A stretch of DNA of 64,000 nucleotides from Cryptomeria japonica (taxonomy: Eukaryota; Streptophyta; Pinopsida; Cupressales; Cupressaceae). The stretch is taken from positions 45,213-109,212 of the forward strand of contig NW_026729303.1 in the NCBI RefSeq assembly GCF_030272615.1, written 5' to 3'. Made by a program: the position numbers and the translations under genes. Of this stretch, positions 44,344 to 54,850 are shown piece after piece. The stretch's first letter is position 1. The number at the start of each line of letters is the position of its first letter. The notes beneath the pieces were generated by a model, which made no database searches, was not told the origin of the DNA, and was given only the letters and a program-made list of their open reading frames with translations.

Positions 44344-45834
44344 TGTCATGAAAACTATTTATCCATAATTATTTAATTAGGAAAATAATGTTTACTTTTC
44401 ACAAATGAAATGAAATTGAAATTGAAATGGAAATGGTAAATTTTAGAGGAACTAGATGATAATGTGAAAGAAATTCAAATGCAAAGAAATGTTTTATATT
44501 ATTTTTTGTAAGTGCAATTGAGTGATCAATATTATTTTTATTATTAGGGATTGTCATTGCTAATGAGAAATTGAGTGCAAGTGAATGCAGGAACATGCAA
44601 ATGTAGATGAAGGCAAGAACATGGTTTATGTAGAGTTGTCTTAGCTCATGGACTTCACTAGAATAAATGGAATCTCACACACCACTTTAGAATACTTATG
44701 TGTGCATTTGATAGATAATTGAAGTTTGTGATAGAATTATACTTGAATTACATTAGTGATTGTGAAATATTATGCTTTATTGTTAAAAGAGAGGTAAACT
44801 GTTAATGATTTTAAAATGAATATTGACCCTATGTTTATATATTCTTTTTATGGAGATATGTGTGAATCGGTGACACATTATATTAATTAATTTACTAGCA
44901 TATATATATATATATTTATTAATTATACGTATATGAGTTTGAATAATGATTTGATCATATACATATATATATGCATGCAATTATGATATATAAAAACATA
45001 TTTGATTATTTTTTCTTTGTGAAAATTCATTTGATTATATACACACACACATATATATACATATATAATATATTATATATATTTATATATATAAATATAT
45101 AAAATAATAATAAATGATTTATTTAATGGCATATTAATCGAATGGTGGTGGATTATTTTAATACAAAGTAAATGATTAATGAGGGAGGTTGATAGTAATA
45201 TCGACCACTCCCCATAATTATAGGGAAAGGTCAATATTACCACCGACCACTCCTCCTCCCTTTTTTTATTTTCCTTACCGATCACGTTGTAGCCACATCG
45301 ACCAAGCCTGGACAATGTAGTATATGGTGAAAGTCATGGGTTACCAACCCACATAAACCCACCAATATTAGTATCTTTGAACAACATGTGGTGTAAGAAG
45401 TTAATTTAATAAACTTTGCATGTTATGTGGTAGTTGATACTAGTCGATTTGGCATAACTAAAACTTAGGAAACTATTTGCAAGAAAAATGGTAATATGTC
45501 GACCATGCCATAGAACAAGCATTTAAGTGTTTGTATTGAAAATCAACTTGCAAATTATATATTATACCAAATAAGAAATACAAAGTGGGAGTCGATGTTG
45601 ACTATTCCACATAGCATTCTATAACAAGTTATTAAGAGCTAAGCTTAGTGCATAGTGGAGTCAAATAATAATAGTGACTATGAAACTAAACAAAACACAT
45701 TGTGTTTGAGATAAACTCAAATGATACTATTAGATATATGTAGTGCATGGTATATTTACAAGTCAAGGTGCCATGAGAACTATTCCACATGTGGAAAGGA
45801 GGGAGTCGGTGTTACTACCAAATACCCACCCAAA
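44344..45834 (+). repeat. Element K 5' LTR, left part
   Basis: It aligns with 62401 to about 63910. It contains AT microsatellite tracts (near 44899-44920 and 45040-45110) shared with the 3' LTR, and a short imperfect palindrome near 45185-45230. Short open frames are AT-driven. It stops at AAATC just before TGGTTAACCC. Confidence 0.85.
45040..45112. repeat. AT-rich simple repeat in K LTR
   Basis: Runs of (CA)n then (TA)n with interruptions. The equivalent tract in the 3' LTR near 63100-63145 differs in length. Confidence 0.85.
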
Positions 45835-46559
45835 TCTGGTTAACCCAAGGACACCTACAATTGATCTATGAAGTAGCCAATTCAATCTATGAAGAACCTC
45901 AGGGCTTGGACAACATGAAAAGTATCTAAATCCTTCTACTCTTCAAGCTCTACAAAACCTAGGTGGGTATACCTTTGATGCTTAGAATTAAACCTATTAC
46001 ACACCTATGACAGCATCAACATAAACAGATAGATCTCACCAGGGCTATATAACAAGTAGTTTACTACAGATAGGCTGGATCTACACATAAAACTTAGCTA
46101 TGTTTGAGTATGAGATAGATGAAACATTTCAAAACATAACATAAAATAAAGATATTCTCATTGGATTTTTTATTGGTTTGAGAATCCCCTTAATTGTAGG
46201 ATCAGTGCCTTATCCCAGGGCAACAGAGTCACAAATCAAACAATAGATGAAAACTTATACTATAGATCCATCTTAATTCTTAAGTCTTCCTGCATTTAAT
46301 GCCTTGCATAAATGCATTACTCAGTTCATCCACAAAAAATATCAAATCCAGAAACATAATCTCTATTTTATTAATGTTTGCTCATAGAGTTTAAAATCTT
46401 CCTTGAATATTACCTACAAACCAACATTACACTCACAGACATAGCTGCTCATGACCAACTTGATCCTGCTTAAGAATTAGATTTGAATAAAATGAGATTA
46501 CATTTCAGAGACAAATTCTGTATGAAATTGTGCATGCGTTACACACACAAGAACCTGCA

Positions 46560-46850
46560 ATGGCTAACCTTCGAGCATCTTTGGGTCACGAAGTCACGTG
46601 AGCTACTAATCTCCATCAAACTTGCATTCTCTTTAACCCCTTCGTGATCTACCTGGGTTTTTCATTGTTTCATAGACCTTAACTCATGAGCATCTCTCCT
46701 TCGCAAAGTCATGCGAACCATCTGATCTTCTGAACCTGTAGGGTCTTTAACTTTCACCATTTGAGCATGTGCTTTTCGCTATTTCGTAGACCTTAACTGG
46801 TGAGCATCTTTCCTTTGCGAAGTCATGCCGACCGTCGATCTATTGCAACT
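46560..46850. repeat. ~115-bp degenerate tandem repeats
   Basis: Three units share GAGCATCT...CGAAGTCA (at 46573, 46688 and 46802; spacing 115 and 114 bp), with TAGACCTTAACT between units. Units are diverged by substitutions. Confidence 0.72.
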
Positions 46851-47049
46851 TGCTCGTTGGTTATGTTGGCCTTTCTCTGCAAAAATCATCTGCCTAGGGA
46901 TTCATGCCTATGTGGGGTCCACTTTATCACCACTCACTCAACCTCCTTAGTCTCCTTGGAATCCACACCCACTTTCGTGGGGTCTACCTTGGGCATCCTT
47001 AGCACCTTCCATCAAAAGCCTTGAGGCTTTGACATATTGCTAGTGTGGA

Positions 47050-47068
47050 GATTTACTTATAAACATCA
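47050..47068 (-). promoter_or_regulatory. Putative TATA box, minus strand
   Basis: On the minus strand this reads GATGTTTATAAGTAAATCT. With the upstream TCCCACATTGACTGGGAGG motif it looks like a U3/R promoter of the minus-oriented LTR fragment. Inferred from sequence shape only. Confidence 0.4.
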
Positions 47069-47100
47069 AAAAGGTACACCTCCCAGTCAATGTGGGATAT

Positions 47101-49657
47101 TGCTCATGCCTGGTACTGTGCATTTTTTTAAAAGTTTTCTGCTGATTGCAATTTTTGAAAGTTTGAAACACCTTCCAAACAACATGCTAAGGAGGAATAG
47201 GTCATCACTTGCCACTTTCCTTGTTTATGTGCCTACCAAACATGTTTGTTATTGATTTCAATTTCTAAAAACTTTATGTATCTTCTAAAGTTTGAAAACC
47301 CCCAAATATATTTACTGAAAGTCTCAGCATTCTACTCACCATGCTACAGTAGAGAGTTGGAATGTCAATTTTCATCTACCCAGTGCACTTTGCTGAAAGA
47401 ACTTTCTGATAGTCTCCAATGCCTTGGTCAACCACCACCGCTAGCAGAGAAGGATAAGGAGAAATGTGAGGGGATTGGACTAGCATTTACATCTGCCAAA
47501 TGCATTGCTTGGGAGTTCATTGCTACTGCTGTGTCCAACGTGGGAGGGGGAAAAACATTCTGCACTAGCCACATTGCATTTTTTCAAAGAATTATTAACT
47601 TTCATTTACTTGCAACAGAGGGAGGACTGGTTTTATTGCCATTTATTATATTTGCTAAAAAATTCCAATGGCTTTCCATTTCAATATCATGTGAAAGGAG
47701 GGTGCTGGCAGATTTACATTTGAAGGTTGCATTCACTGGAGTTTAAGATGCCCTTCTCCATCTTCATTTGAAGTGCCAATCACATTTGAAAGTTTATGAT
47801 TTTGAAATGCCATGTATGCCAATGCCATTTTCCTAAGAGAGCTTTAATTTCATATTTTCACCATGCCTTTCACATTTCTTTCAACTTCCTTTGTATTGTT
47901 GTAGCTGCTCTTCCCGTTCTTGTAATTTCTTGATTCTCAATTCCATTTGCTTTGCTTGGAGCTGCTCACACATGGAGGGAGGATTCTCATTGAACTCCAG
48001 CAAATGGATCCATTAATGAGGGTGTGACAACACTGTGTATGCTCCATCTCCACAGTGTTGTAGCCATGAAGGTGTGCATTATTCTTGATAAGATAATACA
48101 AACACCTTTCATAGCCTTTATGATTGATATGCATGCCAATACCATGCAAAAGAACTATAGATTCCATCAATTAAATATCACTCATTTAAATGTTCTAAAA
48201 TTCTCCCAGTAAACAAAGTCGCCAATAAAATCAATGTACGGGCATAACCCAGGTCGGGCCCCAAAGTGGGTCCGACTAAAAAAATTATCATTTTCATACA
48301 AATGGCCTCTAAAATACCTTAGGAACCTTAAAATTACCTCTGAAATTGATCGACACCATTTTCAGATCATCAGACTGAGTTTTGCAACTTTTAGGAACTT
48401 GCGCCACATTTTCGCATTTAATCATGAAGACGTAATTTTCAAAGTGGTCAAAACACCTTTCTAGACCTCACCATCTAACAGGCGTGTACTCTGATATACA
48501 AGGATGAATTCTACCAAGCGGTTTTTCAAGATGAATCCCAAGTGAAGAAATATTAATTTCTGAAAAATGCCCAACTGGCTTTGTCGACATTGCGGACCTG
48601 ATGAAGTCAATGTTCTGGCAACACATGATGCCTTTCTCAAAAATACCAAATGACCTCTGTAGACCCTCAAATTTGAAACATAGGTACCTTGAAGCACATA
48701 TTAAATCTTTGAATTCTCAATTATACCAAAAGTTCGACTGGGTGCAAATGGCGCACTCATGAAAATGGCTACTTTAACTGATGTAGAAACAAAAGTACAG
48801 ATAACTGAAAAAGATGGCTCAATAGACCCTTTTGAAAACCGATCAAACAGATTGGCAGAGGCTTGAAATTTAAAACATGACTCATCATTTATACCAACAA
48901 TATCCGAGAACAAACATTCTAACATGACATTCACCGAGGCAACTTTTACACTTGTGCAAAAATAGGGACTTGCCAAAACACACAAACTGCAAACAGATTG
49001 AGCTTTGAAAACTGAGCAAATGGATTCATGAGGACTTGAAAATTTGAAAGATAACTCACATTTATGCATAGAATTGAATACATTTTGAAATTATTCATGA
49101 CGATCAACAGGGAAAAAGATATAAACACCCAAATTAAGCTACTCAATAAAATCTGCATTTGTACCTAAAATGCACTTTCAGCTCACCCCTCGAAATGGGT
49201 ACCTGATAAACTTATCTAAATTGAATTTTGAAAGTTGCACATCACTGCATAGGTCAAATGAAAGGTGTAGGACATTCTTCCTAAGCCTTACCCCCTGAAA
49301 ATCAACTGTCTCCATTTTACCCTCTCTCTAACTAGGCCATTCAAACTAACTCATTTGGAAATGCAAAGGAAAATTTTGAAATGGGCCTCTAGACTTGACT
49401 CAATTTTAATGAGTCCCAATAGTGGCTTGGGCTGGGGATGGTTGATTGCAAGATCAACATAAGAATCCAGATATCTATGGTTAAGCAGACCACCCAAAAA
49501 TAGAATATTTCTCTTCTCTTCTAAAAAATAGGGCTTCCTTATTCTACCCAAACATCAGGGCAATTTATTGAAAACCACACAACTGAAGCAAAGAAACTAT
49601 ACAAAATATACAACTTATAAATGGCTCTAGGCCATCAAAACTGAAATCAATTCTTAC
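47101..49657. other. Unassigned repeat-derived DNA left of ORF1
   Basis: I recognise no gene. A + strand 166-codon frame at 47246-47746 lacks a domain and is probably chance. On the minus strand near 47930-48035 a short stretch reads ENPPSMCEQLQAKQMELRIK, a coiled-coil pattern followed by a stop, possibly a gag or LTR-ORF fragment. From about 48230 to 49200 there are loosely repeated blocks (for example GACTTGAAAATTTGAAAGATAACTCA and a similar block near 48866). If the ORF1 element is intact to this point, this stretch should be its gag region, but no capsid or zinc motif is visible. Confidence 0.4.
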
Positions 49658-50018
49658 CTCTATCAAACACATGACTTTCATTTCCACAAACTGGAGGTAA
49701 ACTGGAAGTTTCATTCACATCTACCTGTTCAGAAACACTTCCACTTCTAATCAGTTGATCACATTAAACATAATCATCAACATGTTCATAATCAATCAAT
49801 CTTTGGAAACCAAATGAATGCTGAAAGGGCTGATCACTAGGTGACATAAGAGTGCCATACTCTTTACCACTCTTTCCCAGCTGAAATGAAAAGTGGCCTA
49901 ACTTATTTTGAAAGTTGAAAACATTAGGCACATCTCTATTGCTAGTTTGCTCAAATGATGAACACTCTTCGACAATGATAGCTTGCAAACTAGAGAGGAA
50001 AACTTCCTCATAACATGA
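49658..50018 (-). pseudogene. In-frame continuation of ORF1 after stop codons
   Basis: Same reading frame as the ORF above. After the TAG at 50019 the frame is open to 49764 (QTSNRDVPNVFNFQNKLGHF and GFQRLIDYEHVDDYV), then past one further stop to about 49658. Amino-acid character stays the same (polar, acidic), which supports a single original gene. Confidence 0.5.
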
Positions 50019-51254
50019 CTACAATTCATCTTGCTGATCACAATTTCTATCAGCCTCTTGCACAAGTAAAAACACATGATCATCACTTATCAATGTTTCA
50101 TTTCTCACTTGCAAATCTGAGAAAACTACTTCAAATCTATCATTCTTTTTAACAGCAAGATCCACACAATGCATACCAAAATCTAAGTTCATATCAATGT
50201 ATGAATCTACATTATCACACCTATCAATCTTATACGCATTTTTATCTTGTCCATCACTCAAATCAAATATAGGGAAAGAATCAACATACGTATCATACTT
50301 CACACCCTCAAAAACATCATCAGTATCAAAACATGTACTGGTTGGGTGTGAGAGATTGGGAACATTTTTGGATGCATACCTTTGGAAATCAACAACTAAG
50401 AGTTCTAAAATTTGTTCACTACTTAGTGAACCTTCTTCTTCATTTTCATTTTCCTTGGCTTCATCCTCTGAGCTGTAAACATTGTCCCAATCTGATAAAG
50501 GAATTAAATTAGTAGTACTCATGTCTCTATGCACATTTGTTTCATCATTATAACAACTCGCATCTGCATCATAACCTTTATCATGCTGCTCATTAAGTGT
50601 TGCTATATGTTGCAACATAGTTTCATAACTAGGGTTGCAAACATTTTGTGGATTGAACTTAACAACAAGGTGATCCATATCATTAAAATCTAAAACCTTA
50701 ACGGGCTCATGTTTACTCGAACAATTACTTATGTTCTCACAAATTTCTTCTTTCTCTGAATACACATCTAAACTATCATGTTGAGAATAATAATCACCTT
50801 CAGCATCATAGGAGGTGTATCCACTCATGGATTCATCTCCCTCACTGTCCTCAATCTTGTGTACATTTTCAGATTTCATTCTTTCAATCTCATCCATCCA
50901 TTCTTTTATACATGCAACACTCTCTTCTCTCAAGGTAGTAGACCAATTAATTGAGTCAGGATCATCAAGCTCTAAGAATAACTCAATCCAAATAGACTCA
51001 TGGGGTCTTGCATCAGCTGAAAGCTCATTCAATGCAGCTATAAATATTTCATATAAAACAATTGATGACTCTTCTTTTCTTTTCCCTACTTTCCTTCTTA
51101 AAAACCAGACAAACTTCTCTTGGATCTTTTGAAGACATACTTTAATTTCTCTATCAATCTCTTTTAGATTTGACAAAGGATTTTCAGATCTAGGAACTAC
51201 ATTTAGATTCATCACGTTTATAACATCTACTGAACCATTATCTTGACCATGCAT
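50019..51254 (-). CDS. 411-codon ORF, Ogre-like ORF1 candidate, unknown function
   Basis: An uninterrupted minus-strand frame starts MHGQDNGSVDVINVMNL about 0.6 kb downstream of the Ogre-like primer site at 51831-51848. The N-terminal third has a basic, helical block (KVCLQKIQEKFVWFLRRKVG, about residues 38-57), then an acidic, Ser- and Asp-rich low-complexity remainder with Glu runs near residues 265-275. No membrane segment, zinc knuckle or protease motif is seen. Ogre/Tat elements are known to carry an extra ORF1 of unknown function between the primer site and gag, which fits the position. The frame ends in TAG but continues in the same frame to 49764, and past a second stop to 49658. The original was therefore probably longer (about 530 codons). 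Confidence 0.6.
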   Translation of the reverse strand: MHGQDNGSVDVINVMNLNVVPRSENPLSNLKEIDREIKVCLQKIQEKFVWFLRRKVGKRKEESSIVLYEIFIAALNELSADARPHESIWIELFLELDDPDSINWSTTLREESVACIKEWMDEIERMKSENVHKIEDSEGDESMSGYTSYDAEGDYYSQHDSLDVYSEKEEICENISNCSSKHEPVKVLDFNDMDHLVVKFNPQNVCNPSYETMLQHIATLNEQHDKGYDADASCYNDETNVHRDMSTTNLIPLSDWDNVYSSEDEAKENENEEEGSLSSEQILELLVVDFQRYASKNVPNLSHPTSTCFDTDDVFEGVKYDTYVDSFPIFDLSDGQDKNAYKIDRCDNVDSYIDMNLDFGMHCVDLAVKKNDRFEVVFSDLQVRNETLISDDHVFLLVQEADRNCDQQDEL

Positions 51255-51830
51255 CTTACTATTTCATAAATTATTTTCAAAACATATACAGTCACTAATT
51301 TTCAGAATCATACACACTTCTCCCATCACTTAACTAAAATTTATTTCAAAACATGAAGCATGCATACTTTAAATTTCTTTTCCTTTCTATGGTGACTGTT
51401 TCACCTTATAAGGAACATGACTTGTCTCATTAATACTTTGAGGAATACCTGGAGAAAAAATTGCTGCTGCTGTTCACTTTACTTCTGACTGGAAATTTGA
51501 AGAACTCCTCCAAATCTCAAGTTTGTTCTTATAGAGTCGTCACCTCCCTGAAGAGGAATAAAACTTAACCACCGATCTTCACTCTGAACACTTTCAGATT
51601 TCTGCGTCTCACCACACAGCAAAGTCACACAATATTTTTCAAATTTTCATAGCAACAAGAATTCTCAAGGTATACACTTTCAAATCTGAAAATAACTTTC
51701 AGATTTGTGAACTTCTAAGACTCTTCACCAAATGAATTTTGGCAAGACTCATGGGTTTGACTGCAATCAACAAAATTGGTACAACTTCTCTCAACCTTAC
51801 TAAAAAATGTAATTACAAAACACTGTTAGT
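51255..51830 (-). other. Leader between primer site and ORF1
   Basis: About 575 bp of non-coding leader on the minus strand. A motif with AACTTTCAGATTTG and AACACTTTCAGATTTC occurs at 51593 and 51690. No gene is seen. Confidence 0.5.
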
Positions 51831-51848
51831 TCCCCAGCAAAGTCACCA
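51831..51848 (-). other. Ogre/Tat-like primer-binding site
   Basis: On the minus strand this reads TGGTGACTTTGCTGGGGA, 7 bp after the LTR end. It resembles the TGGCGACTC..CTGGGGA primer site (tRNA-Arg type) that I associate with Ogre/Tat elements. It differs from the Met-type sites used elsewhere in this window. Placement next to the GGGAACA LTR end is what identifies it; the tRNA assignment is from memory. Confidence 0.6.
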
Positions 51849-52260
51849 CTTTTGTTGTTCCCAAATTATGATTCCCCCTAATATCCCTTATAATAAAATA
51901 ATAAACTCTGTCTACAAAAGAGAAATCAAGGAGAAGGAAATTTCAGAGCAACATATGACAAGGTTTGATGAACCTTCTACACTTCAAACTTATCCAAAGT
52001 TCAGGCAGGTATACCTTATGTGAATTGACTTCACACTTTTTAAAAATAGATCCACAATAAACCAGTCTAAAAACCAATGAATCTTATCACCTCAAACTAA
52101 CTGAAACAAAGAAAGAAATCTTATGCTCATGTTCAGTATCAACCTACAAGATATGTAAAAGATAACCACAATAGATACCAATGCCTTATCCAGGCCATAG
52201 AGTCATCTAAGTTTAAACATTAATCTCACAATTAAACATCTCCATACATCCCATCACCTC

Positions 52261-52273
52261 GGCTTTTATAAAC
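52261..52273 (-). promoter_or_regulatory. Putative TATA box in minus-oriented LTR
   Basis: GGTTTATAAAAGCC on the minus strand, about 410 bp before the LTR end. It is conserved at the mirror position in the other LTR (56349-56360). Confidence 0.55.
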
Positions 52274-52779
52274 CCCACACATGCCTGACATAAATAAGAA
52301 TTTACCCTCATCAAACTAGATAGCATTCATCAAATTCAAAGTCTCTCACAAGGAATTTACTGATAGAAATGATTCCTGCATATTTAATTCCCCTCCTAAA
52401 GAGAAAAGCTAAGAAATGCATCTATTTAAGACTGCCTTACAACCCATACTCAAATGAATAACCCTAGATTACTCAAATTGAAAACAGTAAATATTGGCGA
52501 GCACACTTGAAGACAACACAGATTCTAGGCTCAAAGTTGATGGTCTGTGTATTGATATTAACTCAGAAAATATTACAAAAATACTTGAATGTTCTCCATA
52601 AGACTTAGAAAAAGCTCAAATAAATTTCTGCAGCGTTTCCTTACAATTTCTTGTGATTTTTTTTTTAATAGTCCTCGTATCCATTTATAATAACATGGAT
52701 GCATACAAAGCTTAAGACTTTCCTAGGAGAATTTGTTATAACTATACTTTGCTCAAAAAATAGTTACAAGTCTCTTTCT

Positions 52780-53770
52780 GACTCAGTGGCCTTTTCAGTT
52801 GGTAACTCTTGTGCAATACCCTATAACTATCCTAGAGCATCTTCCAACTAATCTGGATCATCTTCTTCTTACACCGCATATTTCTTGGACCACTCTTGGA
52901 AAAGATCATCAGTAGGCCATGAGTGACCAATAAGCCTTTTATTCAACTTTAATAACTTTTTCCAAGCATTCCTCACTTTCCTTACCTCTGACTCCAAAAA
53001 CCCATAATGTGATTTGATCTTCTCTATTTCCTCAATTGTTTTAACAAATAGTGAGGTGTCATCTTTATTAATTATTTCATTTACCCTTAAGGATAAATTA
53101 GCCCCTAACTCATCTAGTCATACCTATTTATCTTTCAACTGATTTTGATTAACAAAACCTCCAGGAAACAATGCAAATTTATGCTCGGTATACTCTTTCC
53201 TATACAAGTTGGCCTTCCTCTCCACATTAGCTCTTCCTTCTACCACCTTTGTCAAATGCCTGGTCAAGTCACATGTGGACTTAATAACAACATTAGACCC
53301 AACTTCATCCTATGATGCACACATCAGTTCTAGGTCCACTTCTTTGGGCAACCATTTATTCAGAATGGGCTCTAAAATAGCCTTGTCCTCATTTAACTCA
53401 CTAAGAGTGTCCAAGATCCTCTTCATATTTATGTGTATTGTGGGAGCATCAACTTTATCAGCAAAACTTAGAATTATAACCTTTATCTTCTCCTCATATT
53501 TTCTTGCAAATAAGGCCTGAGCCTATTTCATCTTCTCCAATTCATGTTGATAGGTCTCAGCTGGTTGAAAACCAGAAAGCATAGGAGAAGGAGGGAATTC
53601 TATGATGGGACTAGTAGGAGGAGGTCTTGCTGGAGATGAAGAGATTGCCAAGGTAGAGGACTCACCTCCTTGGTATTGTCCCATTAGCTGACTTTGAAGC
53701 TTGCCAATGGTACTATCCTTGCTAGCTGCCTCTTTCTTTGCTTCATTATAAGCCTTTAGAACTGTCTCCA
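52780..53770 (-). pseudogene. LTR-borne coiled-coil ORF, minus copy, broken
   Basis: Homologous, codon for codon, to the better-preserved + strand frame at 54850-55857. The first 82 codons (53771-53523; LKAYNEAKKEAASKDSTIGK and ELEKMK at the end) are open, then a stop replaces the Gln of KQAQALFA. Further stops lie near 53115 and in the acidic C-terminal tail near 52870-52810. It is the more damaged of the two copies. Confidence 0.7.
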
Positions 53771-53796
53771 ATTTGATTCTAGCTATGATCCTCTTT

Positions 53797-54850
53797 CCAG
53801 TTTTACCCCATTTGAGGAAAAGATTAAATTCTTGATTCTTTATTTTGAGGATTTAATGCAAACCCTGAAGGAGAAGAGAGAGGCCACGATGTAGAATGAT
53901 CCTGATAGGGCTAAATTGGTCCTATCCAAGCCTGCCTGTACCAAGGTTGTTCCACCAGGTAACTATATAATGCAGAAAAAATCTAAATAAACTATGATGA
54001 TGCTAGTGTCAGGTGAACCTTCTATTTCCAAAGGGAAGAGGGCCATTGAAGATATTTTAGAGATTTAGGATTCACCAAAAAGGTAGAGGGTAGGAAAAGA
54101 AATTGAAACTGATGACCCTCAGTACTCTCCCTCTTAGGCCCCAATTCATATAGGAGATGAGCAAGTTGTGGCGGAGAAATTATTACAATTAGGGAGTCTA
54201 GGTGAAATTGCATACACCTACAATGAGACTCAAGAAGGAATGCCAGAGGAGCCACCCAGTGCTGAAATGGACATACCTGATGGTGAGATACAAGGAAATG
54301 AGTTGGACATCACTGTCAAGCAAGCTAGTGAAGAATTCCTAGCTAATAGCAATTTTGTTGCATCAGGTGCTTTCATGCAGTTTCTATGGAAATAGAATAT
54401 TGATCAGTTCAAGATCAGATGTGCAAAAAGAATAAGTGAATAGCCTCATAAAGATACAAATTCAATAGAAGAAGAGGTCAAATAAGAAATGATGGCTGAA
54501 TGCAAAGCCATCACTCCTGAGGCTGGAAGGGAAATGGTTTCAAAATCCGGTGTGCTAATTCTCCCTGAATGAGATATAGCTGATGCATTGGTCCTAGAAG
54601 CAGTCAGAAAGGAAACCAAGCCAATGAAAGGAGTAGTATTTAGCAAAGATGATGCCTCTCTAATAATGTGGTCCCTTAAAAGAGATAAGGGTAGAAGAAG
54701 GAAGGACACCTCAGAGTCTAGTCTCTTAGGAGGAATGATAGTCAGGAGAGTCTAGGACACAGGGGTGTGGAAGCAGCTAGTACTATTTTGGAGACTGCTA
54801 AGTTCAATGTAGCAGTAGCAGAGAAGGAAGAAAAAGAAAGGGTTGATATT
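53797..54850 (+). pseudogene. Unknown + strand coding segment between inverted LTRs
   Basis: One + strand frame can be followed from about 53805 (FTPFEEKIKFLILYFEDLMQ) to about 54690, broken by about ten stops, mostly TAG. Recognisable character: Lys/Glu-rich start, Pro-rich linker, acidic middle (EEPPSAEMDIPDGEIQGNEL near 54245), then TPEAGREMVSKSGVLILPE near 54515. The end is Glu/Lys-rich and runs through the PPT toward the LTR. I recognise no family. It is not RT, integrase, protease or gag by motif. Position before the PPT suggests an extra 3' ORF of a Tat/Ogre-like element. Confidence 0.55.
54815..54850 (+). other. Polypurine tract before plus-oriented LTR
   Basis: GAGAAGGAAGAAAAAGAAAG followed by GGTTGATATT and the LTR start TGGAGACA. 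It marks the + oriented LTR as a 3' LTR and is itself coding-like (Glu/Lys codons). Confidence 0.65.

Larger units (their letters stand above)
45835..47100 (-). repeat. Diverged Tat-type LTR fragment
   Basis: It begins TGGTTAACCC next to K. Collinear islands resemble the minus-oriented LTR at 51856: CCTTCTACTCTTCAAG followed by AGGTGGGTATACCTT (about 45937-45985), and CCTTATCCCAGGGCAACAGAGTCA (about 46211-46234). These match at about 75-80% in islands only, so it is a relative and not the partner LTR. On the minus strand a TATA-like TTTATAAGTA lies near 47057, and TCCCACATTGACTGGGAGG lies upstream of it at about 47077-47095. Its right end is not defined. Confidence 0.5.
51856..53770 (-). repeat. 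Ogre-like LTR, minus orientation (1915 bp)
   Basis: The LTR reads TGGAGACAGT...TTTGGGAACA on the minus strand and is followed by the primer site, so it is a 5' LTR. It forms the left arm of an inverted repeat with 54851-56767. Homology between the arms stops at the terminal TG and CA. Arms are about 93-95% alike by eye. A TATA box (TTTATAAAAGCC on the minus strand) lies at 52261-52273. A long broken coding frame occupies its first half. Confidence 0.85.

Noticed and set aside
45835-45850. Left LTR of the composite as the direct partner of the 51856-53770 LTR
   Set aside because: Identity is only about 75-80% in islands and is lost beyond about 46500, while the inverted pair is over 90% alike. 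It cannot be the partner LTR.
47246-47746. A 166-codon + strand open frame that could be a host gene
   Set aside because: No domain, composition typical of non-coding AT-rich DNA, and it lies opposite the U3-like part of a minus-oriented LTR fragment.
53209-53520. A 103-codon + strand frame that recurs as a minus-strand frame at 55101-55412
   Set aside because: Both are antisense shadows of the LTR-borne coiled-coil frame. The recurrence only reflects the inverted repeat.
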